A stretch of 64,000 nucleotides of DNA from Paradevosia sp036499825 (GCA_036499825.1 DASYCZ010000035.1:87986-151985), one strand, 5' to 3'. Counted from the first letter of the stretch, positions 17,121 through 26,735 are shown. Notes: generated by a model not told the origin, from the sequence alone. Made by a program: numbers and translations.

Positions 17121-17640
17121 CCCACAAAGCCCGCGGCTCCTGCCCCCTCGCCCCTCTGGGGACTTCGACGCCGTTCCGCCGCAGGCGGAGCAAGCGCCCC
17201 GGTGGGGCGATTGAAGGCGGAGAAGGCCATGAGAGCTATGCTCGAATGGCGGGCCCGACAGGGGGGTGAGGGGTTGCGCTGAGGCATCGGTAAAGGGGCG
17301 AACCGCAGCATTAGGGATGCTGAGAACTCGGCACCCCTCACCCGCCGCTGCGCGTCGACCTCTCCCCAAAGGGGCGAGGTGGCCGAGAGATTGGTGGGGT
17401 AAAGAGAAAGTAACTTAAGCCTTGCGGCTCTTGCCAGTTGCCCCCTCGCCCCTCCGGGGAGAGGGCTGGGGTGAGGGGTGGTGCCGCAACCAGCGAAAGG
17501 AGTGTGTCCTCCTGAATGCCGGTGACCCCGCGCCCTCACCCGCTTCTGCGCGTCTCGCCATTCGAGCATGGCTATCGGCCGTCTCCCCTTAATCGCATCA
17601 CTGGGGCGGAGGTTGAGAGATTGGTGATCCCCCCGCGAGC
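17121..17640. repeat. Repeat-filled intergenic region (three repeat units)
   Basis: About 580 nt up to the next gene with no credible gene. It holds copies of repeats seen again at 30405-30875 and 31755-32372. 17141-17275 is a direct copy of the GACTTCGA-CCGTTCCGCC...GAATGGCG unit. 17284-17400 is an inverted copy of the unit at 30536-30640 (GGTCACCTCGCCCC...TTACCGATGC). 17535-17600 is a weaker inverted copy of the first unit, containing CGCGTCTCGCCATTCGAGCA. Between them lies a GC-rich hairpin (GCCCCTCCGGGGAGAGGGC, about 17449-17467). Confidence 0.75.
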
Positions 17641-17705
17641 CTGCCTATTCTCCCGCGGGTGTGGTAGTGGCTTTCCCAAAAGGCCCACAATGCCTTGGAG
17701 ATCGA

Positions 17706-18467
17706 ATGCCTCAGTCCCAGGGAGCCAGCGAGCGGGTCGCCATCATTTCCGATGTCCATGGCAATCTAACCGCGCTGGAAACAGTTCTCGGCCACATCAA
17801 AGCCTCCGGCATCACCCGAATATTCAACCTCGGCGACATCGTGGGCAAAGGTCCGCGTTCGGCCGCGGCGGTCGATCGCTGCCGGGAAGTCTGCGAGGTC
17901 GCCGTGCAGGGCAATTGGGACGCTGAGATTGCCAAAGGGTTCAACTCCGGCTGGCCGGTTGGTGATTGGCATCGGTCCCAGCTCGACGCCGAGCATCTCT
18001 CCTATCTCGCGAAGCTGCCGGGCAGTTTCGATTTTGCCATCAGCGGCAGGCGGGCCCGGATCTTCCATGCCAGCCAGAGCAGCCAGTTCGATCGCGTGCA
18101 TGAGGGCGCACGCGAGCAGCATGGCGCCATGTTCAGCAATACCGGGTTCACCGGCTTTCGTGATGAACCGCAGATCGTCGGCTATGGCGATATCCACATC
18201 GCCTATATGCGCAATGTCGGCGGTCGCACCCTGTTCAATGCCGGCAGCGTCGGCAATTCGCTCGACCTGCCGCTGGCCTGCTATGCGGTACTCGAGGGCG
18301 TTTATGGCGCCGAGACACCGGCGCCATGGTCGCTAAACTTCGTGCGGCTGCCCTATGACATCGAGGCTGAAATCGCAGCCGCAAAGGCCTCCGGCATGCC
18401 GGAGCTGGATTTCTATGCCGCCGAGTTACGCACGGCGGTCTACCGCCACGCCAGGCAGGCTAAATGA
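17706..18467 (+). CDS. Metallophosphoesterase family protein
   Basis: A 253-residue calcineurin-like phosphoesterase. Metal-site motifs in order: IISDVHGN near residue 16, NLGDIVGKGP, QGNWD (family GNHD), and FNAGSVGNSLD near the C-terminus. The family GHTH motif reads GYGDIHIAY, so the first histidine is replaced while one histidine stays. This is like the YfcE/ApaH-related small phosphodiesterases; substrate unknown. The ATG at 17706 has GGAG 6 nt upstream; a GTG-type start 45 nt earlier is possible. Stands alone, between two repeat tracts. Confidence 0.88.
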   Translation: MPQSQGASERVAIISDVHGNLTALETVLGHIKASGITRIFNLGDIVGKGPRSAAAVDRCREVCEVAVQGNWDAEIAKGFNSGWPVGDWHRSQLDAEHLSYLAKLPGSFDFAISGRRARIFHASQSSQFDRVHEGAREQHGAMFSNTGFTGFRDEPQIVGYGDIHIAYMRNVGGRTLFNAGSVGNSLDLPLACYAVLEGVYGAETPAPWSLNFVRLPYDIEAEIAAAKASGMPELDFYAAELRTAVYRHARQAK

Positions 18468-18504
18468 TAGAGGCAGCGCTACACCGCATCACCAAGCGGA
18501 TCGA

Positions 18505-18650
18505 GAGCCCACCACATGGATCCCGGCTTCCGCCGGGGTGACCCGGTGTAGAGGATAGGCAGTGCCCTGAGGCTCGGGGTGTGGATCCGCCCCCAACCAC
18601 GGTGTCATTCCGGCGGCGGCCGGAATCCATGTCCGCATCGCGCCGCATCA
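18505..18650. repeat. Inverted REP-like repeat pair
   Basis: ATGGATCCCGGCTTCCGCCG at 18515-18534 and, inverted, GTCATTCCGGCGGCGGCC at 18602-18619 continuing through GGAATCCAT. The same mirror unit (TCATTCCGGCG...GGAATCCATG) appears at 30688-30808, 32168-32288 and, in a variant, at 63828-63911. Intergenic between converging genes. Confidence 0.75.
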
Positions 18651-18669
18651 CCAGGCGCGTGAGGCCCCC

Positions 18670-19530
18670 CTACGCCGCGGCCGTGATGATGTGCGCCTGC
18701 ATCCTGGCGGCAACAGCGCACTGGCCATGCCGGTCCGCAATGGCGGCGGCGACGCTTTCGATGACAGCGGCGAGCCTCCCCGGCGCCCTGGCCTCGATCT
18801 CGGTGCGCAGGACCGTGCCCTCGCAATAGGCGAAGGCCGGCAGATGCGGCGAGGCAGCGCGGCTTTCCTCGGCCCGGGTGGTGATTTCGACGCGGGAAAA
18901 ACCGGCCTCCCGCAGCTCCCGGCGGATCAGCACCGTATCGTGGTAGCCGTGCGGCGTCCGGGCGAGGAAACGCGGCGGATCATCCGGGAAAATCGCGGCG
19001 AGCGCCCTGGTGACCTCATCGGCGAAGACGTTTTCCTCGATGCGATCCCAGACGCTGAACAGGAACTGCCCATTGGGCTTGAGCACACGCCGCGCTTCGC
19101 CATAGGCGGCCGTCCGGTCGGGAAAGAACATGGCGCCGAACTGGCAGATCCCTAGATCGAATTCGGCATCGGCGAAGGGCAGCGCCACGGCGTCGGCCTG
19201 GCGCCATTCGATGCGCCCATCCGTGGGCTCCCGCCAAGCCGCAGGCTGGCGCCCATCGGCGGGCTGGCGCGCCGCCGCATAGTCGAGCATGGGCTGGTTG
19301 AGGTCGGTGACCACATAACGTGCACCGGGCGGCAGCAGCGGGGCCAGGGCCCGGGCGACGACCCCACTGCCGGCCGCGATTTCGAGCACCGCCCCGGGCG
19401 ACAGCGCGGCGGCGCGTTGCGCCAGATCCACCGCATAGGGCGCAAAAATCAGCGGCACCATATGGCGGTCGTAGTTTTCGGGGATCGAGCCGGTGAATGC
19501 TTTGTCGCCTTCCAGCATGGCGGTCACCAT
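18670..19530 (-). CDS. Class I SAM-dependent methyltransferase
   Basis: A 286-residue protein with the seven-strand methyltransferase signatures: motif I VLEIAAGSGVVARAL, the acidic end of strand 2 in YVVTDLNQPMLDYA, motif II/post II FDLGICQFGAMFF, and GEARRVLKPNGQFLFSVWD. It most resembles UbiE/small-molecule methyltransferases. The methyl acceptor cannot be inferred. A second ATG four codons in (19518) is possible; neither start has a clear Shine-Dalgarno. It is followed on the same strand upstream by an ICMT-like gene 21 nt away. Confidence 0.87.
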   Translation of the reverse strand: MVTAMLEGDKAFTGSIPENYDRHMVPLIFAPYAVDLAQRAAALSPGAVLEIAAGSGVVARALAPLLPPGARYVVTDLNQPMLDYAAARQPADGRQPAAWREPTDGRIEWRQADAVALPFADAEFDLGICQFGAMFFPDRTAAYGEARRVLKPNGQFLFSVWDRIEENVFADEVTRALAAIFPDDPPRFLARTPHGYHDTVLIRRELREAGFSRVEITTRAEESRAASPHLPAFAYCEGTVLRTEIEARAPGRLAAVIESVAAAIADRHGQCAVAARMQAHIITAAA

Positions 19531-19551
19531 TTGGGGGTTGCGGGGGAGACA

Positions 19552-20088
19552 TCACGCCGGCGGAACAGGCTGAGGCTGGCGCCATGGCGTCAGCCGCGGC
19601 AGCCAGCGATGCACGGCCGTCGCATAGGCCTCATATTGCGCCCCATAGGTGGTGCGCAGGGTCGGCTCCTCATAGGCCAGCACGAACAGGTGGGTGACGA
19701 GGCCAAACACCAGGGCATAGACCACCAGGGGCAGGCTGCCGAACAGCAGCGCCTGGCCGGCGATCAGCCCGTCGACCGCCAGGTACATCGGATTGCGCAC
19801 ATAACGGTAGGCGCCCGAAACCATCAGCGTCGCCGTGGGATAGATCGGCGCCGGCGTGCCGCGCCCCTGAAGGGCAAAGCGGGCAAAAGAATCGAAGAGG
19901 ATCACGGCGCCGAAAACGATCAGCGCCACTCCCAGCCAGCGTCCCGGCTCGAAGCCGAGCAGCGGCGCGCCGAAATGCCATGAGGTAACCCACCAGGGGA
20001 TGAGGACGCCCATCACGCCCGGGGCAACGAACAGGAACACGATCGAGCCGATAACCGGCAGGATACGGTGAGAAGCAGGCTGGTCCAT
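19552..20088 (-). CDS. Isoprenylcysteine carboxyl methyltransferase-like membrane protein
   Basis: A 178-residue membrane protein with four hydrophobic segments. The C-terminal part carries the ICMT/PEMT-type SAM-binding pattern SGAYRYVRNPMYLAV and EEPTLRTTYGAQYEAY followed by RWLPRL. In bacteria this family methylates various lipids or small molecules; isoprenylated protein is not a likely substrate. The ATG at 20088 is favoured by GCGGAGG 8 nt upstream. It lies just ahead of the SAM methyltransferase on the same strand and may be co-transcribed with it. Confidence 0.85.
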   Translation of the reverse strand: MDQPASHRILPVIGSIVFLFVAPGVMGVLIPWWVTSWHFGAPLLGFEPGRWLGVALIVFGAVILFDSFARFALQGRGTPAPIYPTATLMVSGAYRYVRNPMYLAVDGLIAGQALLFGSLPLVVYALVFGLVTHLFVLAYEEPTLRTTYGAQYEAYATAVHRWLPRLTPWRQPQPVPPA

Positions 20089-20356
20089 GCTTGGCCTCCG
20101 CTGCAAGCCGGGAGGGCGCGCGCTTTCGAGCGCCCGTTATCCGCCTGCGGCCAACGCGGCCGCCTGCCCGGCCTTTTGGTATTTTATCACAGGCTGGCTG
20201 CGGCGGAAGCACAAGGCTATGTGTATGGTAGTATTCGACTCAGCCGGCCTGGCTGAGTTCCATGGCGAGGCCGGGGAGAGCGATGCCGATTAAGAGGGAC
20301 CAGCAGGACATCTATCGCGGCTTTTGCCATTGGCTCCAGTCCGGGGCCGGCCGGTA

Positions 20357-21382
20357 ATGCCGTCTTCGACGCCGCTGGCGCTGTTCGTGGGCATGCCGGG
20401 GCTGGCGCTGTCGGCGGACGAAATCGCTTTCTTCCGCGAGGCCAATCCTTTCGGCCTGTTCCTGTTCCGGCGCAATCTCGATAATCCCGAGCAGGTGCGG
20501 CACCTCTGCGCGCAGTTCCGCGAGGCCGTCGGGCGCGCGGATGCGCCGGTCTTCATCGACCAGGAAGGCGGCCGGGTCCAGCGCCTCAACAACGGCAAAT
20601 GGCCGAGCTTTCGCAGCCTGGGGGCTTTCGGCGCGCTGGCGCGCCGCGATCTCGAACTGGGCAAGCGCGCCATGCGGCTTTCCACCGAGGCCATGGCGAC
20701 GCTGATGGCGGATTTGACCATCGACAGCGGCACGACGCCGGTGGTGGACCTGGCCCGCGCCGGGACCCATGAGGTCATCGGCCAGCGGGCGTTCGGCGAC
20801 GATCCGCACCTGGTCATCGCTATGGCGCGCGAAGTCATCGAGGCGATGCTGGCGGCGGGCGAGCTGCCGGTGATCAAGCACATACCCGGCTATGGCCGGG
20901 TCACCGTCGATCCGCACTTCGACTGCCCGGTGGTCGATGCCAGCCGCGAAGATCTCCGCGACACCGATTTCCGCCCCTTTGTGGCCCTCAGGGATACGCC
21001 CTGGGCCATGGTGGCCCATCTTGTCTTCACCCAGATCGACCCCGAGCGCCCCGCCTCGATCTCACCGCTCGTCTGCGAGCTCATCCGCCGCGACATCGGC
21101 TATGACGGCGTGATCATCACCGATTGCCTGACCATGGAGGCCCTCAAGGGCACCTGGCCCGAGCGCGTCGCCGCGGCGCTCGCGGCCGGCTACGACATTG
21201 CGCTCCACAGCCAGGGCGACCTGGCGGCCAGCGAGGCCGCGGCCCGGGCGGCGCGCCCGCTCAGCCCCGAAAGCCTGGCGCGCATCGCGCGGGCGCAAAG
21301 CCTGCGCGGCACCAGGCGGTCCGACGTTGCGCGGCTCCATGCCGAAGTCGAGCAGATCTTTAGGGAGAACGGCATCGCCTGA
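20357..21382 (+). CDS. nagZ: Glycoside hydrolase family 3 protein, NagZ-like beta-N-acetylhexosaminidase
   Basis: A 341-residue cytoplasmic GH3 (beta/alpha)8 enzyme. Motifs: FIDQEGGRVQRL, VIKHIPGYGRVTVDPHFDCP (family KHFPGHG...DSH) and the nucleophile aspartate in VIITDCLTMEAL (family SDDLxMxA). NagZ removes N-acetylglucosamine from GlcNAc-anhydroMurNAc peptides in peptidoglycan recycling; close relatives cleave chitobiose. The deviations (GYG for GHG, TDCLT for SDDLS) make substrate assignment cautious. Start ATG at 20357; a TTG at 20324 is possible. It leads a gene string with a peptide-type ABC transporter and a NlpC/P60 peptidase, which fits a muropeptide or amino-sugar oligomer pathway. 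Confidence 0.85.
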   Translation: MPSSTPLALFVGMPGLALSADEIAFFREANPFGLFLFRRNLDNPEQVRHLCAQFREAVGRADAPVFIDQEGGRVQRLNNGKWPSFRSLGAFGALARRDLELGKRAMRLSTEAMATLMADLTIDSGTTPVVDLARAGTHEVIGQRAFGDDPHLVIAMAREVIEAMLAAGELPVIKHIPGYGRVTVDPHFDCPVVDASREDLRDTDFRPFVALRDTPWAMVAHLVFTQIDPERPASISPLVCELIRRDIGYDGVIITDCLTMEALKGTWPERVAAALAAGYDIALHSQGDLAASEAAARAARPLSPESLARIARAQSLRGTRRSDVARLHAEVEQIFRENGIA

Positions 21383-21410
21383 GCGATGTGCAGACAAAGG
21401 GAGAAGACCA

Positions 21411-23072
21411 GTGCTGAAGACCAAAGTGATGCTGGCGGCTGCCGGCCTGGCCCTGGCGCTGGCCGCGGCGCCGGCCAGCGCCCAGACGGTGGTGACGGTC
21501 AGTTCCGAGCAGACCACCACCTGGGTGCGCAATTTCAACCCGTTCAACCAGACCTCTGCCCGCGCCACCACGCGCGATTTCATCTACGAGCCGCTGGCCA
21601 TCTTCAACCGCCTCAAGGGCAATGTCTGGGAGTTCCGCCTGGCGCAAAGCTTCGAATTGGCGGACGACCTCAAATCCATCACCTTCACCCTGAGGGATGG
21701 GCTCAAATGGTCCGACGGGCAACCCATCACCGCCGACGACGTGGTGTTCACCTACGACTATCTCAAGAAGTTCCCGGCGCTGGATTTCCTCTCCGTGTCG
21801 GCACTGATGGCGTCGGTGGAAAAGGTCGATGACAAGACCGTCCGCTTCAACCTCAAACAGCCCAATTCGCTGATCGCCACCACGATCGTGGGCATGCCGA
21901 TCGTGCCCCAGCATATCTGGAAGGATGTCGCCGACCCGGTGACCTTCGCCAACGAAAGCCCGGTCGGCTCGGGCCCGCTGACCGAGATCACCCGCTTCAC
22001 CCCGCAGGTCTATGAGCAATGCCGCAACCCCAATTACTGGGATGCGGCCAGCCTCAAGGTCGATTGCATGCGCCTGCCCCAGCTTGCCGACAACCCGCAG
22101 GTGCTGGCGGCGCTGGCCGATGGCACGCTCGACTGGGCGACGAGCTTCATTCCCGACATCGACAACACCTTTGTCGCCAAGGACCCGGAGCACAATAAAT
22201 ACTGGTTCCTGCCATCGAGCCTCGTGGCATTCTCGTTCAACCTCGAAACCCCCGACGCCAACAACCATAAGGCGTTCAACGACGTGAACTTCCGCCGTGC
22301 CGTCAGCATGCTGATCGACCGGCAGACCATCATCGACATCGCCGGCTACGGCTATCCGGTGATCAACGAAGATCCCGCCATGCTGGGCTCGTTCTACAAG
22401 GCCTTCGGCAACCCGGAAGTGACCACGCAGTTCGGCCAATACGGCAAGTTCGACCGCGATGCCGGCATCGCCCTGTTGGATAAATCGGGCTATGTGGATG
22501 CCAATGGCGACGGCTTCCGCGACAATCCCGACGGCACGCCGATCACCATCGACATCGAAATCCCCAATGGCTGGACCGACTGGATCGACGCTGTCCAGAT
22601 CGCCATCGAGACGCTGCAACAGGCCAATCTCAATGTGAAGATGAGCACGCCCGAGGAATCGGTGTGGGCCTCGGACCTGATCGATGCCAAATACGCCATG
22701 ACGCTCAACGCGCTGGCCTCGGCCTCCAACCCCTATTTCCCCTATATCCGCTCGTTCAACCCCGCCGATTTCGGCAAGAGCCGCTTTGCGGCGCAGCGCT
22801 GGACCGATCCGGAGGTCATGGCCCTGCTCGACAAATATACCCAGGTCAAGGATCCGGCCGAACAGAAGTCGATCATGGACAGCATCCAGCTCAAGGTAGC
22901 GGCCGCCATGCCGGTGATCCCGGTCTACAACAGCCCATCCTTTTACCAGTACAGCACCAAACGCTTCACCGGCTGGGCCAGCGCCGACAATCCGATCACC
23001 TCGCCGGTGGTCTCCAACGCCAATCCAGGGCGTCTCCTGCAATTGCTGGCGCTGCGGCCGGTTGCCCAATAG
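21411..23072 (+). CDS. ABC transporter substrate-binding protein, family 5
   Basis: A 553-residue periplasmic protein. Signal peptide ALAAAPASAQ (cleavage near residue 25), then VWEFRLAQSFELADDLKSI, LRDGLKWSDGQPITADDVVF, GSGPLTEITRFTPQVYEQC and DVNFRRAVSMLIDRQ, all family 5 features. The NFNPFNQTSARATTRDFIYEPL start resembles oligosaccharide-binding members (CbtA-like) more than classical DppA. GTG start at 21411 with AAAGGGAG upstream. It is the binding protein for the transporter encoded by the next four genes. Confidence 0.92.
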   Translation: MLKTKVMLAAAGLALALAAAPASAQTVVTVSSEQTTTWVRNFNPFNQTSARATTRDFIYEPLAIFNRLKGNVWEFRLAQSFELADDLKSITFTLRDGLKWSDGQPITADDVVFTYDYLKKFPALDFLSVSALMASVEKVDDKTVRFNLKQPNSLIATTIVGMPIVPQHIWKDVADPVTFANESPVGSGPLTEITRFTPQVYEQCRNPNYWDAASLKVDCMRLPQLADNPQVLAALADGTLDWATSFIPDIDNTFVAKDPEHNKYWFLPSSLVAFSFNLETPDANNHKAFNDVNFRRAVSMLIDRQTIIDIAGYGYPVINEDPAMLGSFYKAFGNPEVTTQFGQYGKFDRDAGIALLDKSGYVDANGDGFRDNPDGTPITIDIEIPNGWTDWIDAVQIAIETLQQANLNVKMSTPEESVWASDLIDAKYAMTLNALASASNPYFPYIRSFNPADFGKSRFAAQRWTDPEVMALLDKYTQVKDPAEQKSIMDSIQLKVAAAMPVIPVYNSPSFYQYSTKRFTGWASADNPITSPVVSNANPGRLLQLLALRPVAQ

Positions 23073-23086
23073 CGCTGGGCTCAAGT

Positions 23087-23110
23087 GAGGACGCGCCCCG
23101 GCGCGCCCTC
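23087..23110 (+). other. Stable hairpin between binding-protein and permease genes
   Basis: GAGGACGCGCC (23087-23097) pairs with GGCGCGCCCTC (23100-23110) with one mismatch. Such a hairpin after a binding-protein gene usually stabilises the 5' message and lowers expression of the downstream permease genes; that function is inferred. Confidence 0.5.
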
Positions 23111-23149
23111 AATCTCCGGCAGCCCGCATCGAGAAGGAAACACGCATCC

Positions 23150-24127
23150 ATGGCCTTTCTGCTCCGGCGGCTGGCGTTTTACCTGGCAGCGTTCATCGCC
23201 GCGGCGACGATCAATTTCTTCCTGCCGCGTCTGATGCCGGGCGATCCGATCCAGATCATGTTTTCAGGCGCCGGCTCCAATCTCTCGATGGAAAACCTTA
23301 ACGCCCTGAAGCTGACCTTCGGCTTCATCGATGCCCCGCTCGGCCAGCAATATCTGGCGTATCTGCAAAGCGTGTTCACGGGCGATCTGGGCCGCTCGAT
23401 CAAATACTTCCCGCTGCCTGTCACCGCACTCCTGGCACGCGCCCTGGTGTGGACGCTGGGCCTTGTGGGCAGCGCCACCATCGTCAGTTTCATCCTCGGC
23501 ACCCTGCTGGGCGTGATGGCGGCCTGGCGCCGCGGCACGCGCTTCGATGCCGTGGTATCGCTGCTGGCGATCTTTTCCAGTTCGGTGCCGGCAGTGGTGG
23601 TGTCGCTGACCATGCTGTTCGTCTTCGGCTATCGCCTGGGCTGGTTTCCCAATGGCTATGCGGCCGATCCGATGCTCGATCCGGCCTTCAACTGGACCTA
23701 TGTGGCGAGCGTGCTGCACCACGGCGTCCTGCCCATGCTGACCCTGGTGATGGTTTTGACCGGAGGGTTCGCGGTGACCATGCGCAACAACATGATCAAC
23801 CTGCTCGGCGAGGACTATATCGTCATGGGGCGCGCCAAGGGGCTCAGCGAGAACCGCGTCATGCTCTGGTATGCGGGCCGCAACGCCCTGCTGCCCACGG
23901 TATCGAGCCTTGCCATATCGGTCGGCACCGTGCTCAGCGGCTCGCTGGTGACCGAGGTGGTGTTCAACTATCCGGGGCTGGGCAATACGCTCTACCAGGC
24001 CATCCTCGCCCGGGATTATCCGGTGATCCAGGGGCAATTGCTGATCATGACCGCCGCCATGCTGGCCGCCAACTTCGTCGTCGATCTGAGCTATGTGCTG
24101 CTCGATCCGCGCCTCAAGAAAGCCTGA
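23150..24127 (+). CDS. ABC transporter permease, DppB/OppB type
   Basis: A 325-residue membrane protein starting MAFLLRRLAFYLAAFIAAAT with the N-terminal FFLPRLMPGDPIQIMF motif and six membrane segments. EAA loop: NNMINLLGEDYIVMGRAKGL. The C-terminal YVLLDPRLKKA is family-typical. GAGAAGGAAA precedes the ATG. It belongs to the second Dpp/Opp-type transporter of the window and pairs with the next gene, which begins 3 nt downstream. Confidence 0.93.
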   Translation: MAFLLRRLAFYLAAFIAAATINFFLPRLMPGDPIQIMFSGAGSNLSMENLNALKLTFGFIDAPLGQQYLAYLQSVFTGDLGRSIKYFPLPVTALLARALVWTLGLVGSATIVSFILGTLLGVMAAWRRGTRFDAVVSLLAIFSSSVPAVVVSLTMLFVFGYRLGWFPNGYAADPMLDPAFNWTYVASVLHHGVLPMLTLVMVLTGGFAVTMRNNMINLLGEDYIVMGRAKGLSENRVMLWYAGRNALLPTVSSLAISVGTVLSGSLVTEVVFNYPGLGNTLYQAILARDYPVIQGQLLIMTAAMLAANFVVDLSYVLLDPRLKKA

Positions 24128-24130
24128 CCC

Positions 24131-25018
24131 ATGCGGCTCCTCTCCCAACTGCTGCAGAACAAGAAGGCCCTGGTGGGGGTGATCATCCTCGCCATCATCA
24201 TCCTCGTCGCAATCCTCGCGCCCCTCCTCACCCATTACAGCCCGACCCAGCGCGTCGGCCGTCCGCACCAGGCGCCCTCGCTCGAGCATTGGCTGGGCAC
24301 GACGCGGCTCGGTTACGACGTCTTCAGCCGCCTGGTCTATGGGGCGCGCGTGTCGCTGGCCGTCGGCTTCGGGGCCGGCTTCGTGATCACGCTGATCGGC
24401 ACGGTGCTGGGCATCCTGGCCGGCTACAAGGGCGGCGTCGTCGACGAGATCATCAATTTCTTCACCAATCTGGTGCTGGTCATCCCCAACCTGCCGCTGC
24501 TGCTGGTTTTGGCCGCCTTTATCGGCCAGGCCAGCCCTCCCGTCATCGCCCTCATCCTGGGGCTCACCTCCTGGGCCTGGGGCGTGCGCGTCACCCGCTC
24601 GGAAACGCTGTCCATCCGCCAGCGGGACTATGTCAAATCGGCCGAAATGCTGGGCGAGCCGGGCTGGCGCATCATGGCCTTCGAGGTTTTTCCCAACCTC
24701 ATTTCCATCGTGGGCATCAATTTCATCGGCAGCGTCATCTTCGCGGTGATCAGCGAGGCGACGCTCGAATTCCTCGGGCTGGGCGATCCCAATACGGTCT
24801 CGTGGGGCATCATGCTCTACAATGCCCAGAACGCCTCGGCGCTTTCGGTCGGCGCCTGGTGGGACCTGCTGTCGCCGTGTTTTGCGCTGGCGCTGTTGGG
24901 ACTTGGCCTCGCCCTCATCAATTTCGCCATCGACGAGGTTGCCAATCCACGGCTCAGGACCGGCGGCATGCTGGGCCGCTGGACCCGGATGGTGCGTGCC
25001 GGCGAGGGCCGGCTATGA
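24131..25018 (+). CDS. ABC transporter permease, DppC/OppC type
   Basis: A 295-residue permease with the periplasmic HWLGTTRLGYDVFSRLVYGA motif of DppC proteins (the first residues of the usual GTDxxGRD are altered to GTTRLGYD, a form seen in oligosaccharide-type members). EAA loop: LSIRQRDYVKSAEMLGEPG. Six hydrophobic segments. Its stop overlaps the start of the following ATPase gene by 4 nt. Confidence 0.93.
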   Translation: MRLLSQLLQNKKALVGVIILAIIILVAILAPLLTHYSPTQRVGRPHQAPSLEHWLGTTRLGYDVFSRLVYGARVSLAVGFGAGFVITLIGTVLGILAGYKGGVVDEIINFFTNLVLVIPNLPLLLVLAAFIGQASPPVIALILGLTSWAWGVRVTRSETLSIRQRDYVKSAEMLGEPGWRIMAFEVFPNLISIVGINFIGSVIFAVISEATLEFLGLGDPNTVSWGIMLYNAQNASALSVGAWWDLLSPCFALALLGLGLALINFAIDEVANPRLRTGGMLGRWTRMVRAGEGRL

Positions 25019-25827
25019 GCGTCCTGTCGGTCGAAAACCTCTCCATCGACTATGTGGGGGCCCAAAGCATCTTTGCCGCCGTCAAGGATGTGAGCTTCGA
25101 TATCGCAGCTGGCGAATTCTTCGGCCTCGCCGGGGAATCGGGCTGCGGCAAGAGCACCATCGCGTTCGCCATCGCGCGCCTCCATCGCCCGCCGGCGCTG
25201 ATCCGCTCGGGCAGCCGGATCGTTGTCGACGGACGCGACGTGCTTGGCCTCGACCAGGCGGAACTGCGCCGCTTCCGCTGGCGCGAAGTGGCGATGGTGT
25301 TCCAGAGCGCCATGAATTCGCTCAACCCGGTGCTGACCATCGAGAGCCAGTTCTACGATGTGCTCAAGACCCATAAGGGCCTGTCGCGCGCGGCGGCCCG
25401 TGACCGCGCCGCCGAGCTGCTGGCGCTGGTGGATATCCCGGCCGACCGGCTGGCCGCCTATCCGCACCAGCTGTCGGGCGGCATGCGGCAGCGCATCGTC
25501 ATCGCCATCTGTCTCGCCCTCAACCCAAAACTCCTCATCATGGACGAGCCCACCACCGCGCTCGACGTGGTGGTGCAGCGCGAAATCCTGCAGCGCATCC
25601 ACCAGTTGCGCCAGACGCTGGGCTTTTCGGTGCTGTTCATCACCCACGACCTGGCGCTGATGGTGCAGGTGAGCGACCGCATCGGCATCATGCTCGAAGG
25701 CCAATTGGTCGAGGTCAACGCCGCGCAGGAAATCTACCGCTCGCCCCGCCACGACTATACGCGCCGGCTCTGGGCGTCGATGCCGCGCCTTCATGGGCCG
25801 CAGATCGGGCAGGATGCCGGAAAATGA
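25015..25827 (+). CDS. ABC transporter ATP-binding protein, DppD/OppD type
   Basis: A 270-residue ATPase with Walker A GESGCGKST, Q-loop VFQSAMNSLNP, signature LSGGMRQRIVIA, Walker B LLIMDEPTTALD and switch ITHDL. It is shorter than usual DppD proteins and lacks the C-terminal cysteine cluster, as do many oligosaccharide-type members. ATG at 25015 overlaps the upstream permease stop; its own stop overlaps the next ATPase start. Confidence 0.93.
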   Translation: MSVLSVENLSIDYVGAQSIFAAVKDVSFDIAAGEFFGLAGESGCGKSTIAFAIARLHRPPALIRSGSRIVVDGRDVLGLDQAELRRFRWREVAMVFQSAMNSLNPVLTIESQFYDVLKTHKGLSRAAARDRAAELLALVDIPADRLAAYPHQLSGGMRQRIVIAICLALNPKLLIMDEPTTALDVVVQREILQRIHQLRQTLGFSVLFITHDLALMVQVSDRIGIMLEGQLVEVNAAQEIYRSPRHDYTRRLWASMPRLHGPQIGQDAGK

Positions 25828-26735
25828 GTGAGGCCGCCTCCATCATCGCCCTGGACAATGTCTCCAAGAGCTTCGGTCCGGCCACAACGCGGATTCACGC
25901 GGCACGCGGGCTGTCGCTGGCGCTTCATCCCGGCCGCACCCTGGCGCTGGTCGGCGAATCCGGCTCCGGCAAGACCACGGCCGCCCGGCTGATCATGCGC
26001 GACTACCGGCCCGACGCCGGGCGCCTGCTGTTTCGCGGCGCACCCGTCGAGGGCGGCGCGCTCCAAAGCCTCAAGGCCTACCGGCGGGCGGTGCAGATGG
26101 TGTTCCAGGACCCGTTCTCCTCGCTCAACCCCGCCCATACGGTGCGCTATCACCTGGAGCGGCCGCTGCGGCTGCACCAGCCCACCCTCGGGGGCGCGGA
26201 GCGGCAGGCGATGATTGCCGAGCTCCTGGCCCGGGTGAAGCTCGATCCGGCGGTGATCGCGCCCAAATACCCCCATGAGCTTTCCGGCGGGCAGCGCCAG
26301 CGCATCAGCATCGCGCGCGCTTTGGCGGTCAATCCCGAGGTGATCATCGCAGACGAGCCCACCTCCATGCTGGATGTATCGGTGCGGCTGGGCATCCTCA
26401 ACCTTCTCAACGACATGAAGCGCCAGCTCGATCTCGCGGTGCTCTACATCACCCACGACATCGCCACCGCGCGCTTCGTGGCCGAGGACCTCATGGTCAT
26501 GTATGCGGGGCAGGTCGTCGAATGGGGCGCGACACAAAGCGTGCTCGGCGACCCCCAGCATCCCTATACGCGCCTGCTGCTCTCCGCCGTGCCCGATCCC
26601 GACCGGCATTTTGGCGATACGCGGTTCGGCCAGGAGCTCGGCCAGATCGAGACGATCCGCCGGCAATCGGCCCTCGAGCAACCCGAAGTGCGCGCCATCG
26701 GCGAGAACCATTTCATGCGTCCGATGCCGGTGTAA
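25824..26735 (+). CDS. ABC transporter ATP-binding protein, DppF/OppF type
   Basis: A 303-residue ATPase: Walker A GESGSGKTT, Q-loop VFQDPFSSLNP, signature LSGGQRQRISIAR, Walker B VIIADEPTSMLDVS and switch ITHDI. Completes the five-gene transporter. A short C-terminal extension (after PYTRLLLSAVPDPD) ends in a conserved-looking FMRPM tail. It converges with the NlpC/P60 gene 42 nt downstream on the opposite strand. Confidence 0.93.
   Translation: MSEAASIIALDNVSKSFGPATTRIHAARGLSLALHPGRTLALVGESGSGKTTAARLIMRDYRPDAGRLLFRGAPVEGGALQSLKAYRRAVQMVFQDPFSSLNPAHTVRYHLERPLRLHQPTLGGAERQAMIAELLARVKLDPAVIAPKYPHELSGGQRQRISIARALAVNPEVIIADEPTSMLDVSVRLGILNLLNDMKRQLDLAVLYITHDIATARFVAEDLMVMYAGQVVEWGATQSVLGDPQHPYTRLLLSAVPDPDRHFGDTRFGQELGQIETIRRQSALEQPEVRAIGENHFMRPMPV

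Noticed and set aside
21360..23084. Open frame of 574 codons opposite the second family 5 binding protein
   Set aside because: Antisense shadow; low-complexity composition and no domain.
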